From positions 186,001 through 250,000 of the forward strand of contig NZ_JANGAD010000001.1 in the NCBI RefSeq assembly GCF_024461735.1: a stretch of 64,000 bases of DNA. The letters are read 5' to 3'. The number at the start of each line of letters is the position of its first letter. Position 1 is the stretch's first letter. Position numbers and translations under genes: made by a program. This document shows, one piece after another, positions 28,610-37,349 of the stretch. The DNA comes from Anaerotignum propionicum. Its GTDB lineage: Bacteria > Bacillota > Clostridia > Lachnospirales > Anaerotignaceae. Below the pieces are notes generated by a model. The model was not told the origin of the DNA. It searched no databases and worked only from the letters and a program-made list of their open reading frames with translations.

Positions 28610-29899
28610 GTGCCAGTAAAAATAAATGAACTGGAAATTGAAAATGTGAAACGTGTGAAGGCTGTGAAGCTAACACCCACAGTGAGTGGTTTAACCATTA
28701 TCGGCGGTGACAACGGCCAGGGGAAAACCTCAGTGTTGGATGCCATTGCATGGGTGCTAGGTGGGGATAAATATAAACCTTCCAATCCATATAGAGAGGG
28801 TTCAGTGATACCGCCCAACTTACATATAAGTCTTAGCAATGGACTTGTGGTGGAACGTACAGGCAAGAATAGTACTTTAAAGGTTACAGATCCAGGTGGA
28901 AATAAAAGCGGTCAGCAGTTATTAAATGAATTTGTTGAGACCTTTGCTTTAGATTTACCCAAGTTTATAGAATCCAGCAACAAAGATAAAGCAAATACAC
29001 TTTTACAAATTATCGGCGTAGGGGACAAGCTTCATCAGTTTGAGGACCAGGAACAACGTTGTTACAACGAGAGATTAGCAATCGGGCGTATTGCAGATCA
29101 GAAAAAGAAGTATGCCAATGAAATGGAATACTTCGACGGTGTACCAAAGGATATTGTTTCAGTTTCCGATTTGATTAAACAACAGCAGGAGATTCTTGCC
29201 AAGAATGGTGAAAACCAACGAAAGCGTGACCGTTTGGGCGGCTTAGAGACTGAGGCGCAGAGAGTCCGAAATGAAATCCATTCGTTACATGAAAAGTTGG
29301 ATCAATTGATTGCTCAGGAAAATCAATTGATTTCTGATATTGCAATTGCTAAAAAGTCCGCCAGTGAGCTTCAGGATGCATCTACTGCAGAATTAGAAAA
29401 CAACATTCTGCAGATTGAAGCAATCAATAATAAGGTGCGTTGCAACTTGAATAAAGAAAAAGCTGAGGATGATGCAAAGCTGTATGAGGCTCAGTATGCC
29501 ACCCTTACTACCCAGATTGAGGATATTCGAAAAGCCAAAACAGACCTTTTGCAAGGAGCTAATCTTCCCCTACAAGGGCTATCTGTAGAAAATGGAGAGC
29601 TGATTTTTAATGGTTTCAAGTGGGACAACATGTCAGGTAGTGAACAGTTAAAGGTAGCAACTGCCATTGTACGGAAAATTAATCCGAATTGTGGCTTTGT
29701 ATTGCTGGATAAATTGGAGCAGATGGATACCAAGACCATTAATGAGTTTGCCCAGTGGGCGGAACGGGAAGGCTTACAAGTGATTGCTACAAGGGTAAGT
29801 AAAGGAGAGGAGTGCTCAATTGTCATTGAGGACGGGTATGTGGTTGGTCAGCCTGTGCAAGAAGCTCCTGCGAAGAAGTGGAAGGAAGGTGAATTTTAA
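28610..29899 (+). CDS. RecF/SbcC-like AAA_23 ATPase
   Basis: This 429-residue protein has Walker A GGDNGQGKTS (residues 32-41), a central coiled coil (about 180-310), an ABC-type signature-like MSGSEQLKVATAIV and Walker B FVLLDKLEQMD near residues 364-374. It resembles the short SbcC/RecN-like ATPases encoded next to phage recombinases. It starts at GTG after AGGAGG. The stop shares a base with the next gene's start. A role in recombination or replication is inferred. Confidence 0.85.
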   Translation: MPVKINELEIENVKRVKAVKLTPTVSGLTIIGGDNGQGKTSVLDAIAWVLGGDKYKPSNPYREGSVIPPNLHISLSNGLVVERTGKNSTLKVTDPGGNKSGQQLLNEFVETFALDLPKFIESSNKDKANTLLQIIGVGDKLHQFEDQEQRCYNERLAIGRIADQKKKYANEMEYFDGVPKDIVSVSDLIKQQQEILAKNGENQRKRDRLGGLETEAQRVRNEIHSLHEKLDQLIAQENQLISDIAIAKKSASELQDASTAELENNILQIEAINNKVRCNLNKEKAEDDAKLYEAQYATLTTQIEDIRKAKTDLLQGANLPLQGLSVENGELIFNGFKWDNMSGSEQLKVATAIVRKINPNCGFVLLDKLEQMDTKTINEFAQWAEREGLQVIATRVSKGEECSIVIEDGYVVGQPVQEAPAKKWKEGEF

Positions 29900-31047
29900 T
29901 GCAGATTACAACGGGTAAATTAAAAAGTGCCCAAAAGGTTGTTGTATATGGTCCTGAGGGGATTGGAAAAAGTACGTTTCTGGCACAGTTTCCGGGTGTG
30001 TTATTTATTGACACAGAAGGCAGCACAAAGCATATGGATGTGGCAAGGCTACCGAAGCCGTCAAGTTTCACTATGTTGCTGGAAGAGGTTAGATATGTGA
30101 AGGCAAACCCTCATATTTGCAAAACTCTTGCCATAGATACCGTGGACTGGGCGGAACAGCTTTGTGTTGAAGATATTTGTGCAAGGCACAACAAAATGGG
30201 TATTGAAGATTTTGGCTATGGTAACGGCTATGTATATACCAAAGAAGAGTTTGGCAGATTCCTAAATCTTTTAGAGGATGTGGTGGACTTGGGAATCCAT
30301 GTAGTATTAGCTGCTCATGCGCAGATTCGTAAATTTGAACAGCCTGACGAAATGGGGGCTTATGACAGATATGAATTAAAGCTTGGAAAAAAGACATCCT
30401 CACAGACTTCACCATTGGTGAAAGAATGGGCAGATATGGTGCTGTTTGCTAACTACAAAACTTACTCTGTTGCTACTGATAAGGATGGTAAAAAGCATAA
30501 AGCCCAGGGCGGTGAGCGGGTTATGCATACAGTGCATCATCCATGCTGGGATGCAAAGAACCGCCATGGATTACCTGCAGAAATGCCATTTGACTATAGC
30601 TTGATTGCTCATTGCTTTATGGTGGAAGCGCAACCTATGGCAACACAACCAAGAGAAATGCAACAAATGCCACCTATGGAGCAAATGCAATTTACACAGG
30701 AAACTACAGTGCAAGAACAGCCGAAGCAATCAGATATGCTGGCTCAGGAGCAAGATAGTTCTTTTTTACCAGTATCAGAATCAGAGGCGAAACAGAATCC
30801 TTTTGAAACTTCGGGATTTGATCATTTACCAAAGCCTTTGAAAGATCTAATGGTAACTAATTATGTTACCTGCGAAGAAATTCAAGAAGTTGTGGCGGCA
30901 AGAGGGTATTTCCCTTTGGATGTTCCTGTTGAAAAATACGATGAATACCAACCGGGATTTGTTTCTGGGGTACTGGTAGCCGCTTGGCCGCAAGTATTTG
31001 AAATGATTAAGCAAAACAGAACAAAAGTTGATGAAATACCATACTAG
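29899..31047 (+). CDS. Sak4-like AAA_24 RecA-fold ATPase
   Basis: This 382-residue protein has Walker A GPEGIGKSTF (residues 19-28), FIDTEGST, and a Walker B-like region (CKTLAIDTVDWAE). The core resembles phage Sak4/AAA_24 ATPases, which assist single-strand annealing recombination with an SSB. Residues 240-300 are a Gln/Met/Pro-rich linker, followed by a small C-terminal domain. It is followed by DUF669, a common partner. Confidence 0.8.
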   Translation: MQITTGKLKSAQKVVVYGPEGIGKSTFLAQFPGVLFIDTEGSTKHMDVARLPKPSSFTMLLEEVRYVKANPHICKTLAIDTVDWAEQLCVEDICARHNKMGIEDFGYGNGYVYTKEEFGRFLNLLEDVVDLGIHVVLAAHAQIRKFEQPDEMGAYDRYELKLGKKTSSQTSPLVKEWADMVLFANYKTYSVATDKDGKKHKAQGGERVMHTVHHPCWDAKNRHGLPAEMPFDYSLIAHCFMVEAQPMATQPREMQQMPPMEQMQFTQETTVQEQPKQSDMLAQEQDSSFLPVSESEAKQNPFETSGFDHLPKPLKDLMVTNYVTCEEIQEVVAARGYFPLDVPVEKYDEYQPGFVSGVLVAAWPQVFEMIKQNRTKVDEIPY

Positions 31048-31062
31048 TAAGGAGTGTTTTGT

Positions 31063-31212
31063 ATGGAAGAATGGTTACGTGAAGCACTAGCGGAAGAGCA
31101 AGGATTACACTTTTGCCCACTTCATGACAGATATGTTGCATGTGATGATGATTGTGATAGTTGTGAGGAAGCAAAAGAATTTCAAAAATGTTTAGAAGAA
31201 GCTTCAAAATAA
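31063..31212 (+). CDS. Small cysteine-rich phage protein
   Basis: This 49-residue ORF has AAGGAG before its ATG and carries FCPLHDRYVACDDDCDSC, five cysteines and a histidine in 45 residues, suggesting a zinc site. It sits tightly between the Sak4-like and DUF669 genes. The function is unknown. Confidence 0.6.
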   Translation: MEEWLREALAEEQGLHFCPLHDRYVACDDDCDSCEEAKEFQKCLEEASK

Positions 31213-31224
31213 GGAGGTACATAA

Positions 31225-31725
31225 ATGTCAGATGCAGTGGAAAGAGAATTAGGGTGGAATGACTCTATTGAAAAAGACAGTGATTTTATATTGCTGCCAG
31301 AAGGGGACTATGATTTTAAGGTTGTGAAATTTGAACGAGGGAGACATCAGGGAAGTGAAAAATTACCACCATGCAATAAGGCGATTTTAACCCTAGAGAT
31401 TGACTCCCCTGAGGGTAGCATATCCATTATCCATAACCTGTTTTTACATAGTAAGACGGAAACAATGCTTTCCTCTTTCTTTACATCCATTGGACAGAAA
31501 AAGAAAGGTGAAAAGGTAACGATGAACTGGAATGCTGTCACTGGTGCGAGAGGTCGTTGCAGGGTTTACCAGGATAGTTGGACAGGTGATGATAAGGTAG
31601 AGCGAAAGAGCAATAAAATTAAAAAGTTTTATGAGCCTACCAACACAGCTCCAGGAACACCTACAAACACAGCTGGCAATGCGGCTCCACCACAGCAAGT
31701 ATCCTTTACAGCGGGTAGATTTTAA
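31225..31725 (+). CDS. DUF669-like phage recombination-associated protein
   Basis: This 166-residue protein begins with the ILLPEGDYDFKVVKFERGRH pattern typical of DUF669 proteins, which are encoded beside phage recombinases and are thought to be SSB-like. The core holds a beta-rich fold to about residue 130, then a flexible Thr/Pro/Asn tail (TAPGTPTNTAGNAAPPQQ) as in SSB tails. AAGGAGG lies upstream. Confidence 0.75.
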   Translation: MSDAVERELGWNDSIEKDSDFILLPEGDYDFKVVKFERGRHQGSEKLPPCNKAILTLEIDSPEGSISIIHNLFLHSKTETMLSSFFTSIGQKKKGEKVTMNWNAVTGARGRCRVYQDSWTGDDKVERKSNKIKKFYEPTNTAPGTPTNTAGNAAPPQQVSFTAGRF

Positions 31726-31743
31726 TAGAAGGGGTTGGTGGTT

Positions 31744-33324
31744 ATGGAATTAAGACCGTACCAACAGGAGGCCAAGGACGCTATTTTTTCAGCATGGGAC
31801 AACGGGGTGCAAAAGACACTCCTTGTCCTCCCTACCGGGTGTGGTAAGACTATTGTTTTTGCTAAGGTTGCTGAGGAGTGCGTGCGAAAAGGTGATCGGG
31901 TGCTTATTATGGCCCATCGTGGAGAGCTTCTGAATCAAGCTGCAGACAAGATTGCCAAAGCTACCGGCTTAGGGTGTGCAACAGAAAAGGCAGAGGAAAC
32001 ATGTCTGGGGAGTTGGTTTCGTATTGCAGTTGGCTCTGTTCAAAGCTTGCAACGTCCAAAGAGGCTAGAAAAATTTGCTCCTGAATATTTTGACACCATT
32101 ATCATTGATGAAGCCCATCATAGTTTATCCGATGGGTATCAGAGGGTTTTGGAACACTTTACAGACGCCCGTGTTTTGGGTGTAACGGCTACACCGGATA
32201 GAGGGGATATGAAGAACCTGGGGCAGGTGTTTGAAAGCCTTGCTTATGAATATACCCTACCAAAAGCAATTAAGGGAGGGTTTTTATCTCCCATCAAAGC
32301 CCTTACAATCCCATTAAAGTTAGATTTGACTGGTGTAGGTACACAATCAGGTGACTATAAGGTTGGAGATATTGGAACAGCTTTGGATCCTTATTTATAT
32401 CAGATAGCTGATGAAATGAGTAAGTATTGCATGGATCGAAAGACGGTGGTGTTTCTTCCTTTGATTAGGACAAGCCAAAAGTTTAGGGACATTTTAAATG
32501 AGAAGGGCTTTTGTGCGGCAGAGGTAAATGGGGATAGTACAGACCGTGAGCAAGTATTGGCCGACTTTGAGAATAATAAATATAATGTGCTCTGCAACTC
32601 TATGTTATTAACGGAAGGCTGGGACTGCCCCAGTGTGGATTGTATTGTAGTTCTTCGGCCAACGAAGGTACGCAGTTTATATAGTCAGATGGTTGGGCGT
32701 GGTACCCGATTATGTGAAGGAAAAGACCATTTATTATTATTGGATTTCCTGTGGCACACTGAAAAACATGAATTGTGTCGGCCAGCTTCTTTGATATGCG
32801 AAAATGCGGAAGTTGCGCAAAAAATGACTGAAAATTTGGAGATAGCCGGCTGTGCTGTGGATATTGAAGAGGCAGAAGAAAAAGCTTCGGAGGATGTTGT
32901 GGCACAAAGGGAAGAAGCTTTGGCAAAACGCTTAGAAGAAATGAAGAAACGCAAAAAGCAGTTGGTGGATCCTCTCCAATTTGAAATGTCTATACAGGCG
33001 GAGGATTTATCAAGCTACGTACCTTCTTTTGGATGGGAAATGGCTCCTCCATCAGATAAGCAGATAAAGACCTTGGAAAAATTGGGGATTATGCCTGATG
33101 AAATTGATAATGCAGGTAAGGCCACAAAGCTATTGGAACGCCTTGACAAGCGTAGAACGGAAGGATTAACGACACCAAAACAAATCCGTTTTTTGGAAGG
33201 CCGAGGCTTTACTCATGTAGGAACGTGGGATTTTGGTACGGCCAAGAATTTAATAGATCGGATTGCAGGAAATGGTTGGCGTATTCCTCGTGATATTGAA
33301 CCTAGTACATATAAACCGAAGTAA
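31744..33324 (+). CDS. SF2 DEAD/DEAH-box helicase
   Basis: This 526-residue helicase has Q-motif-like LRPYQQEA, motif I PTGCGKT, motif II IIDEAHHS, motif III GVTATP and motif VI-like QMVGRGTRL. It resembles the phage and restriction-type helicases. The C-terminal 100 residues hold two similar KQIKTLEKLG / KQIRFLEGRGF modules. The ATG at 31744 follows AAGGGG. It probably acts in phage replication or recombination. Confidence 0.88.
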   Translation: MELRPYQQEAKDAIFSAWDNGVQKTLLVLPTGCGKTIVFAKVAEECVRKGDRVLIMAHRGELLNQAADKIAKATGLGCATEKAEETCLGSWFRIAVGSVQSLQRPKRLEKFAPEYFDTIIIDEAHHSLSDGYQRVLEHFTDARVLGVTATPDRGDMKNLGQVFESLAYEYTLPKAIKGGFLSPIKALTIPLKLDLTGVGTQSGDYKVGDIGTALDPYLYQIADEMSKYCMDRKTVVFLPLIRTSQKFRDILNEKGFCAAEVNGDSTDREQVLADFENNKYNVLCNSMLLTEGWDCPSVDCIVVLRPTKVRSLYSQMVGRGTRLCEGKDHLLLLDFLWHTEKHELCRPASLICENAEVAQKMTENLEIAGCAVDIEEAEEKASEDVVAQREEALAKRLEEMKKRKKQLVDPLQFEMSIQAEDLSSYVPSFGWEMAPPSDKQIKTLEKLGIMPDEIDNAGKATKLLERLDKRRTEGLTTPKQIRFLEGRGFTHVGTWDFGTAKNLIDRIAGNGWRIPRDIEPSTYKPK

Positions 33325-33351
33325 TGTGAAAGCATGGGAGGACTTTGCTTT

Positions 33352-33555
33352 ATGACAAATTTAATAGAAATTTTGGACTATATTGAGCCTGCCATGCTTG
33401 AGTATACAGATTGGCTCATGGTAGGAATGGCGTTAAAAGAAGGCGGTTATGCCGTAGAGGTATGGGATCAATGGAGTGCTCGAGATATGCACCGGTACCG
33501 TTTTGGAGAATGCCAAAAGAAATGGGATGGCTTTCACGGAAACCAAAGCCAGTAA
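33352..33555 (+). pseudogene. Primase/helicase protein, N-terminal fragment before a frameshift
   Basis: This 67-residue ORF starts at an ATG after GGGAGG. It is the start of a PriCT_2-type domain (LEYTDWLMVGMALKEGGYAV, CQKKWDGFHG), then stops. The natural continuation (VTIGTIVQMAKDQGW) is in the -1 frame a few bases later, so one gene has been split near 33540-33553. I see no classic slippery heptamer, so mutation or a base-call error is more likely than programmed frameshifting. Confidence 0.7.
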
Positions 33556-33575
33556 CCATAGGAACCATAGTACAA

Positions 33576-35555
33576 ATGGCAAAAGACCAAGGCTGGTCCC
33601 CTGAAAAGAACAGCTATGAAATTGAATGGGACGGGGAAATCGGTGGTAAAGAGGACCTAGTTATCATTAATAAAAACTGGATTGAAAATCAGGAAGTAGA
33701 AGAACCGGAGGATGCATGGAATCCTGCACAGCAGTTAATAACATACCTAGAAACGATTTTTGAAGCCTCCGAAAATGTGGGCTATGTCACCCAGAGCTGG
33801 GAGAAAGATGGACGGTACCTTCCTAGCGCTGGGAATTATGATAGAACGGCAGGGCAGTTGGTGGAAGCATTATCTAACTGTAATGGAGATATTGGCTCTG
33901 TCCTTGGTGATTATAAAACGGAGGCAGGTGCGTGGATTCGTTTTAATCCCCTAGATGGTAAAGGAGTTAAGAATGACAATGTTACTGAGTTTAGATATGC
34001 CTTGGTAGAATCAGATACCATGGAGATTGAGCGCCAAAATGCCATTATTCGTGAACTGGAATTACCTGTTGCATGCCTGGTGCACAGTGGTGGGAAAAGC
34101 CTCCATGCCATAGTCAAAATTGAGGCAGGAAGCTATGACGAATATCGTAAAAGGGTTGACTACTTATATGATGTGTGTCAGAAAAATGGCTTGAAAATTG
34201 ATAGCCAGAACCGAAACCCTTCCCGTCTAAGCAGAATGCCCGGTGTGCTGCGTAACGGCAAAAAGCAATTCTTAGTTGCAAAAGATATAGGAAAAGAATC
34301 CTGGAATGATTGGAAAGAATGGATTGAAAGTATGAATGATGAGCTGCCCGAGCCAGAGAGCATGGCTGATGCATGGGACAAGCTTCCTGACTTGGCAGAG
34401 CCTTTAATAGAAGGAATTCTTCGTAAAGGACACAAGATGCTAATTGCAGGTCCATCAAAAGCGGGTAAGTCTTTCAGCTTGATTGAGTTATGCTGTGCCA
34501 TGGCTGAAGGTAAGGAATGGTGCTCATGGAAATGCACCCAAGGCAGGGTCATGTATGTCAATCTGGAATTAGATAGGGCAAGCTGTTTGCATCGTTTTAA
34601 GGATGTTTATACGGCGTTAGGATGGCAGCCCAATCACTTAGCCAACATTGATATATGGAATCTCCGTGGGAAGTCTGTTCCTATGGATAAGCTGGCACCC
34701 AAGTTAATCCGTAGGGCTGCGAAGAAGGATTATGTGGCCATTATCATTGACCCTATTTACAAAGTAATTACAGGGGATGAAAACAGCGCAGATCAGATGG
34801 CCCATTTCTGTAATCAGTTTGACAAGGTTTGTACGGAACTGGGTTGTGCGGTAATTTATTGCCATCATCATAGTAAAGGCAGTCAGGGAAATAAGCGTAG
34901 TATGGATAGAGCTTCGGGAAGTGGTGTATTTGCCCGTGACCCTGATGCCCTCCTAGACTTGATTGAATTGGATCTTACGGATGCAATCAAGAAGCAGGAG
35001 GAAAATAAAGCGGTGTGTGCTGTATGCGATAAATGGCTGAAAAATCATGCACCTGAGTATGAGGATGAAGTTTCTCAGGATGATAGATGCAGTCAGGTAC
35101 GCATGCAGGATATTGCAAAACGGTTGCTTACACAGCAAGAACAAGACGGTCTGCAACGAGACATTGAGCTTGCAAAAAAAGCTGTTTCTACAGTAACAGC
35201 ATGGCGTATTGAAGGTACCCTTCGAGAGTTTCCGAAGTTTGCACCGGTAAATCTTTGGTTTGATTATCCGATACATAAATTCGATACTGTAGGGATTTTA
35301 AATGATATTCAGCCTGGGTCGGAACAGCCGCCTTGGAAACAAGCAATGAACAACAGAAAATCTAAAGATGTTAAGGCAAAAGAGAGAAAAGAGTCCCTTG
35401 AGAATGCATTTGAAGCGTGCGGAATAAACGGTAAAATAACACTCAATGACTTGGCAGAGTATATGGGTACCAGTGAAAAAACAGTCCGAAACAGATTAAA
35501 AGAGCATGGTGGGTTCTGGATTGAAGGTAGTGAGGTAGGGAAGAAAAAAACATGA
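33576..35555 (+). CDS. Primase-like/AAA_25 (RepA-type) replication protein, main part
   Basis: The long frame encodes about 660 residues after the frameshift. It has an archaeo-eukaryotic-primase-like region (LPVACLVHSGGKSLHAIVKI; NPSRLSRMPGVLR) and an AAA_25/RepA helicase with Walker A IAGPSKAGKSFS and Walker B-like IIIDPIYKVITGDENS. CHHHSKG and RASGSGVFARDPDALLDL are typical, and a C-terminal HTH (LNDLAEYMGTSEKTVRNRLK) follows. This is probably the phage replication initiator/helicase. The frame is open upstream to 33411, but those residues are shadow of the N-terminal fragment. If the split is real, translation could restart at the ATG at 33576, which lacks a good ribosome site. Confidence 0.75.
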   Translation: MAKDQGWSPEKNSYEIEWDGEIGGKEDLVIINKNWIENQEVEEPEDAWNPAQQLITYLETIFEASENVGYVTQSWEKDGRYLPSAGNYDRTAGQLVEALSNCNGDIGSVLGDYKTEAGAWIRFNPLDGKGVKNDNVTEFRYALVESDTMEIERQNAIIRELELPVACLVHSGGKSLHAIVKIEAGSYDEYRKRVDYLYDVCQKNGLKIDSQNRNPSRLSRMPGVLRNGKKQFLVAKDIGKESWNDWKEWIESMNDELPEPESMADAWDKLPDLAEPLIEGILRKGHKMLIAGPSKAGKSFSLIELCCAMAEGKEWCSWKCTQGRVMYVNLELDRASCLHRFKDVYTALGWQPNHLANIDIWNLRGKSVPMDKLAPKLIRRAAKKDYVAIIIDPIYKVITGDENSADQMAHFCNQFDKVCTELGCAVIYCHHHSKGSQGNKRSMDRASGSGVFARDPDALLDLIELDLTDAIKKQEENKAVCAVCDKWLKNHAPEYEDEVSQDDRCSQVRMQDIAKRLLTQQEQDGLQRDIELAKKAVSTVTAWRIEGTLREFPKFAPVNLWFDYPIHKFDTVGILNDIQPGSEQPPWKQAMNNRKSKDVKAKERKESLENAFEACGINGKITLNDLAEYMGTSEKTVRNRLKEHGGFWIEGSEVGKKKT

Positions 35556-35721
35556 TATATGTTATTTTCACAAATCGGGAAGAAAACATTATATAAGTTA
35601 TTTTCCTTAGGTCAGAAAATTTTTCAAACGTTTTTTTCAACAAGGCAAAAAAGACGGAAAAAAACATGATTTGCGTTATTTTCCCGAGGGAAGAAAAAAA
35701 CATATATTACTACGTAATATA
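35538..35721. repeat. Iteron-like imperfect palindromic repeats (possible phage origin)
   Basis: Four related units, GGAAGAAAAAACATGAT followed by a few bases and GTTATTTTCC, lie at 35538-35571, 35577-35606, 35656-35685 and (partial) 35688-35721. Each is itself near-palindromic. They begin inside the 3' end of the replication gene and run into a 300-base gap that also contains the AT-rich hairpin ATATATTAC-TAC-GTAATATAT (35702-35722). Position and form fit initiator binding sites or an operator cluster. Confidence 0.6.
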
Positions 35722-35757
35722 TATAGCTTTTTTCCCTGTCGGTCAAAGGGGAAAAGA

Positions 35758-35783
35758 AGTCGTGCGATAGCTTACGCACGACG
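35758..35783. other. GC-rich hairpin in the replication intergenic gap
   Basis: GTCGTGCG (35759-35766) and CGCACGAC (35775-35782) form an 8-bp stem with an 8-base loop. No T-run follows, so it is not an obvious terminator. A TTGACA lies downstream at 35801-35806, without a clear -10. Confidence 0.5.
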
Positions 35784-35855
35784 ACTACTTTCCCTGAACT
35801 TTGACAATAGGATACTTTAAGAATTATTTTTTAACAATTTAAAGGGGTGAAGTGA

Positions 35856-36086
35856 ATGGATATTAAAATTGGGCCTCACAAAAAAGGCGATGCAGGAATA
35901 TTATGCATGCCACTTGTAAGTAACCTACCCGATGCGGATAAGAAACATTCGGATTGGAGAAAAACAACATGCCCGGCTTGTGATACTGAATGTTGGGTAT
36001 CTAATGCACATCAAAAGATAATAGAATCAGAACCAAAGGTTAAGGCGGTTTGCACTATGTGTGCATTGAAGGGAATCAAATTATGA
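35856..36086 (+). CDS. Small zinc-finger phage protein
   Basis: This 76-residue protein carries TTCPACDTECWVSN and VCTMCALKG, two Cys-x2-Cys knuckles forming a likely zinc ribbon. AAGGGGTGAAG precedes the ATG. Its stop overlaps the rusA start (ATGA). The function is unknown, perhaps nucleic-acid binding. Confidence 0.65.
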   Translation: MDIKIGPHKKGDAGILCMPLVSNLPDADKKHSDWRKTTCPACDTECWVSNAHQKIIESEPKVKAVCTMCALKGIKL

Positions 36087-36478
36087 TAACTGAGTTTTTC
36101 ATGGCAATGGTGCCGCCTACCTGTACACATCAAGAAAAGAAAGTTCGGGTGGTGAATGGTAAACCGATGTTTTATGAACCACCTGAGCTTAAGGAGGCAA
36201 GGGCAAAGTTAGCGGCTCACTTGAGTAAGCATGTTCCGGAAAAGAAATATACCGGCGCAGTAAGGATAATTACAAAGTGGTGTTTTCCTAGTGACGGGAA
36301 ACATAAGAATGGCGAGTATAAAATAACAAAGCCGGATACAGATAATTTGCAAAAGCTGCTGAAAGACGTAATGACGGATCTTCGCTACTGGACGGATGAT
36401 GCTTTGGTGGCTTCGGAGATAAGCGAAAAGTTTTGGAACGATCCGCCCGGAATATACATACGCATTGAAGAATTGTGA
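36083..36478 (+). CDS. rusA: RusA-family Holliday junction resolvase
   Basis: This 131-residue endonuclease has the RusA core: strands leading to ITKWCFPS, then KPDTDNLQKLLKDVMTDLRYW and DDALVASEISEKFW, with the conserved acidic residues (PDTDN and DDALV) that bind the metal. It starts at an ATG overlapping the previous stop. The role is resolving recombination or replication junctions of the phage. Confidence 0.87.
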   Translation: MITEFFMAMVPPTCTHQEKKVRVVNGKPMFYEPPELKEARAKLAAHLSKHVPEKKYTGAVRIITKWCFPSDGKHKNGEYKITKPDTDNLQKLLKDVMTDLRYWTDDALVASEISEKFWNDPPGIYIRIEEL

Positions 36479-36488
36479 GGCGATAGGC

Positions 36489-36911
36489 GTGAGGAGTTTT
36501 GATGAGATAGAAAACATTGCTTTTGGGGATATTCCAAAGCCGGGGGATCTGTCGTGGCTGGAAAATGATGTGCTGATTGACTTTTGTGAATTGATACTTC
36601 ATTTTCGCCAGGGCAGTATATCTCAGGAACAAGCTTCAGCACAAAAGCTGCTCATGCGTGAAAGTTATCAAGGGGCCTGTCAGCATTGTGAGGCACTTGA
36701 AAAAATCGGGGTAGTAATGGCTAGTACGGAATGGCAGCTTAGACAGAGTCGGTTAGAAGAGGCTTGTGACTGTCTGATAAAAGGTATGGGTCAAATAAAA
36801 CCAAATGAGGAGTACAAGGACGTCATAGTCTGTGTGGTAGATTACTTTGACAAGCGTATCAAAAGGGGGACTGAAAGTGAAAATGGCGGATTACAGCAGG
36901 GGCAGGAATGA
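36489..36911 (+). CDS. Hypothetical phage protein
   Basis: This protein of about 140 residues starts MRSFDEIENIAFGDIPKPGD. The GTG at 36489 follows GAGGCG; a TTG at 36465 is also possible. It is helical, with three Cys and one His in ACQHCEALEKI and EEACDCLIKGM. No family is recognised. It overlaps the next gene. Confidence 0.55.
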   Translation: MRSFDEIENIAFGDIPKPGDLSWLENDVLIDFCELILHFRQGSISQEQASAQKLLMRESYQGACQHCEALEKIGVVMASTEWQLRQSRLEEACDCLIKGMGQIKPNEEYKDVIVCVVDYFDKRIKRGTESENGGLQQGQE

Positions 36912-37257
36912 CGGCCTTGCCCTTGCATTGAAAATTGTAAAAGAGGACGGTATCGAAGCGCTGGAGAAGGAAATAAAGTTTCGGGGGGTTAGTAATATAC
37001 ATACACCGTTAGCACAAAAGGATTTGGAAAAAGCACTTGCCCCTATCAAGGAGCACACGATTGCCACAATGTTGGCCATGTCCATTCATGTTTTATACGA
37101 TGAGTTTGATTTCCGTACAGTGCGGTTAAATCGTTTTAGGGATAGGTTTAATAGCAAAGTGGACTGTCTCCTTGAGGATATGGTGACTTGGGGCGATATT
37201 GTGAAGGATATTCAGGAGAAAACAAAGATGGTGATTGCAATACCACATAATGAGTAA
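36877..37257 (+). CDS. Hypothetical phage protein
   Basis: This 126-residue helical protein starts at GTG 36877 behind AAAGGGGG and reads MKMADYSRGRNDGLALALKI. It overlaps the previous gene by 35 bases. No family is recognised. Position suggests an early/middle gene. Confidence 0.55.
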   Translation: MKMADYSRGRNDGLALALKIVKEDGIEALEKEIKFRGVSNIHTPLAQKDLEKALAPIKEHTIATMLAMSIHVLYDEFDFRTVRLNRFRDRFNSKVDCLLEDMVTWGDIVKDIQEKTKMVIAIPHNE

Positions 37258-37292
37258 GGAGTATTGAAAAAACAAGAAAGGAGTAAAGAGGT

Positions 37293-37349
37293 TTGGTCGA
37301 CCGAAAACAGCTGTTTACTCCTGTGAATCAAAATGTTTATGAATTTTAG
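37293..37349 (+). CDS. Possible 18-codon upstream ORF coupled to the reductase gene
   Basis: A TTG at 37293 lies 7 bases after AAAGGAG. The ORF reads VDRKQLFTPVNQNVYEF after the start and stops at TAG 37347-37349, 12 bases inside the next gene. The strong ribosome site belongs to this ORF: the downstream ATG at 37333 has none of its own. GGAGTAAA (37280-37287) can pair with TTTACTCC (37314-37321), which would mask the site. Translational coupling is inferred. Confidence 0.4.
   Translation: MVDRKQLFTPVNQNVYEF

Noticed and set aside
33411..33575. N-terminal part of the long frame upstream of the primase frameshift
   Set aside because: The sequence there is Arg/Met-rich and is the -1 shadow of the PriCT_2-like fragment.
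35538..35721. CRISPR array
   Set aside because: Only four diverged palindromic units with unequal spacing (39, 79 and 32 bases), and no cas genes; iterons or operators fit better.
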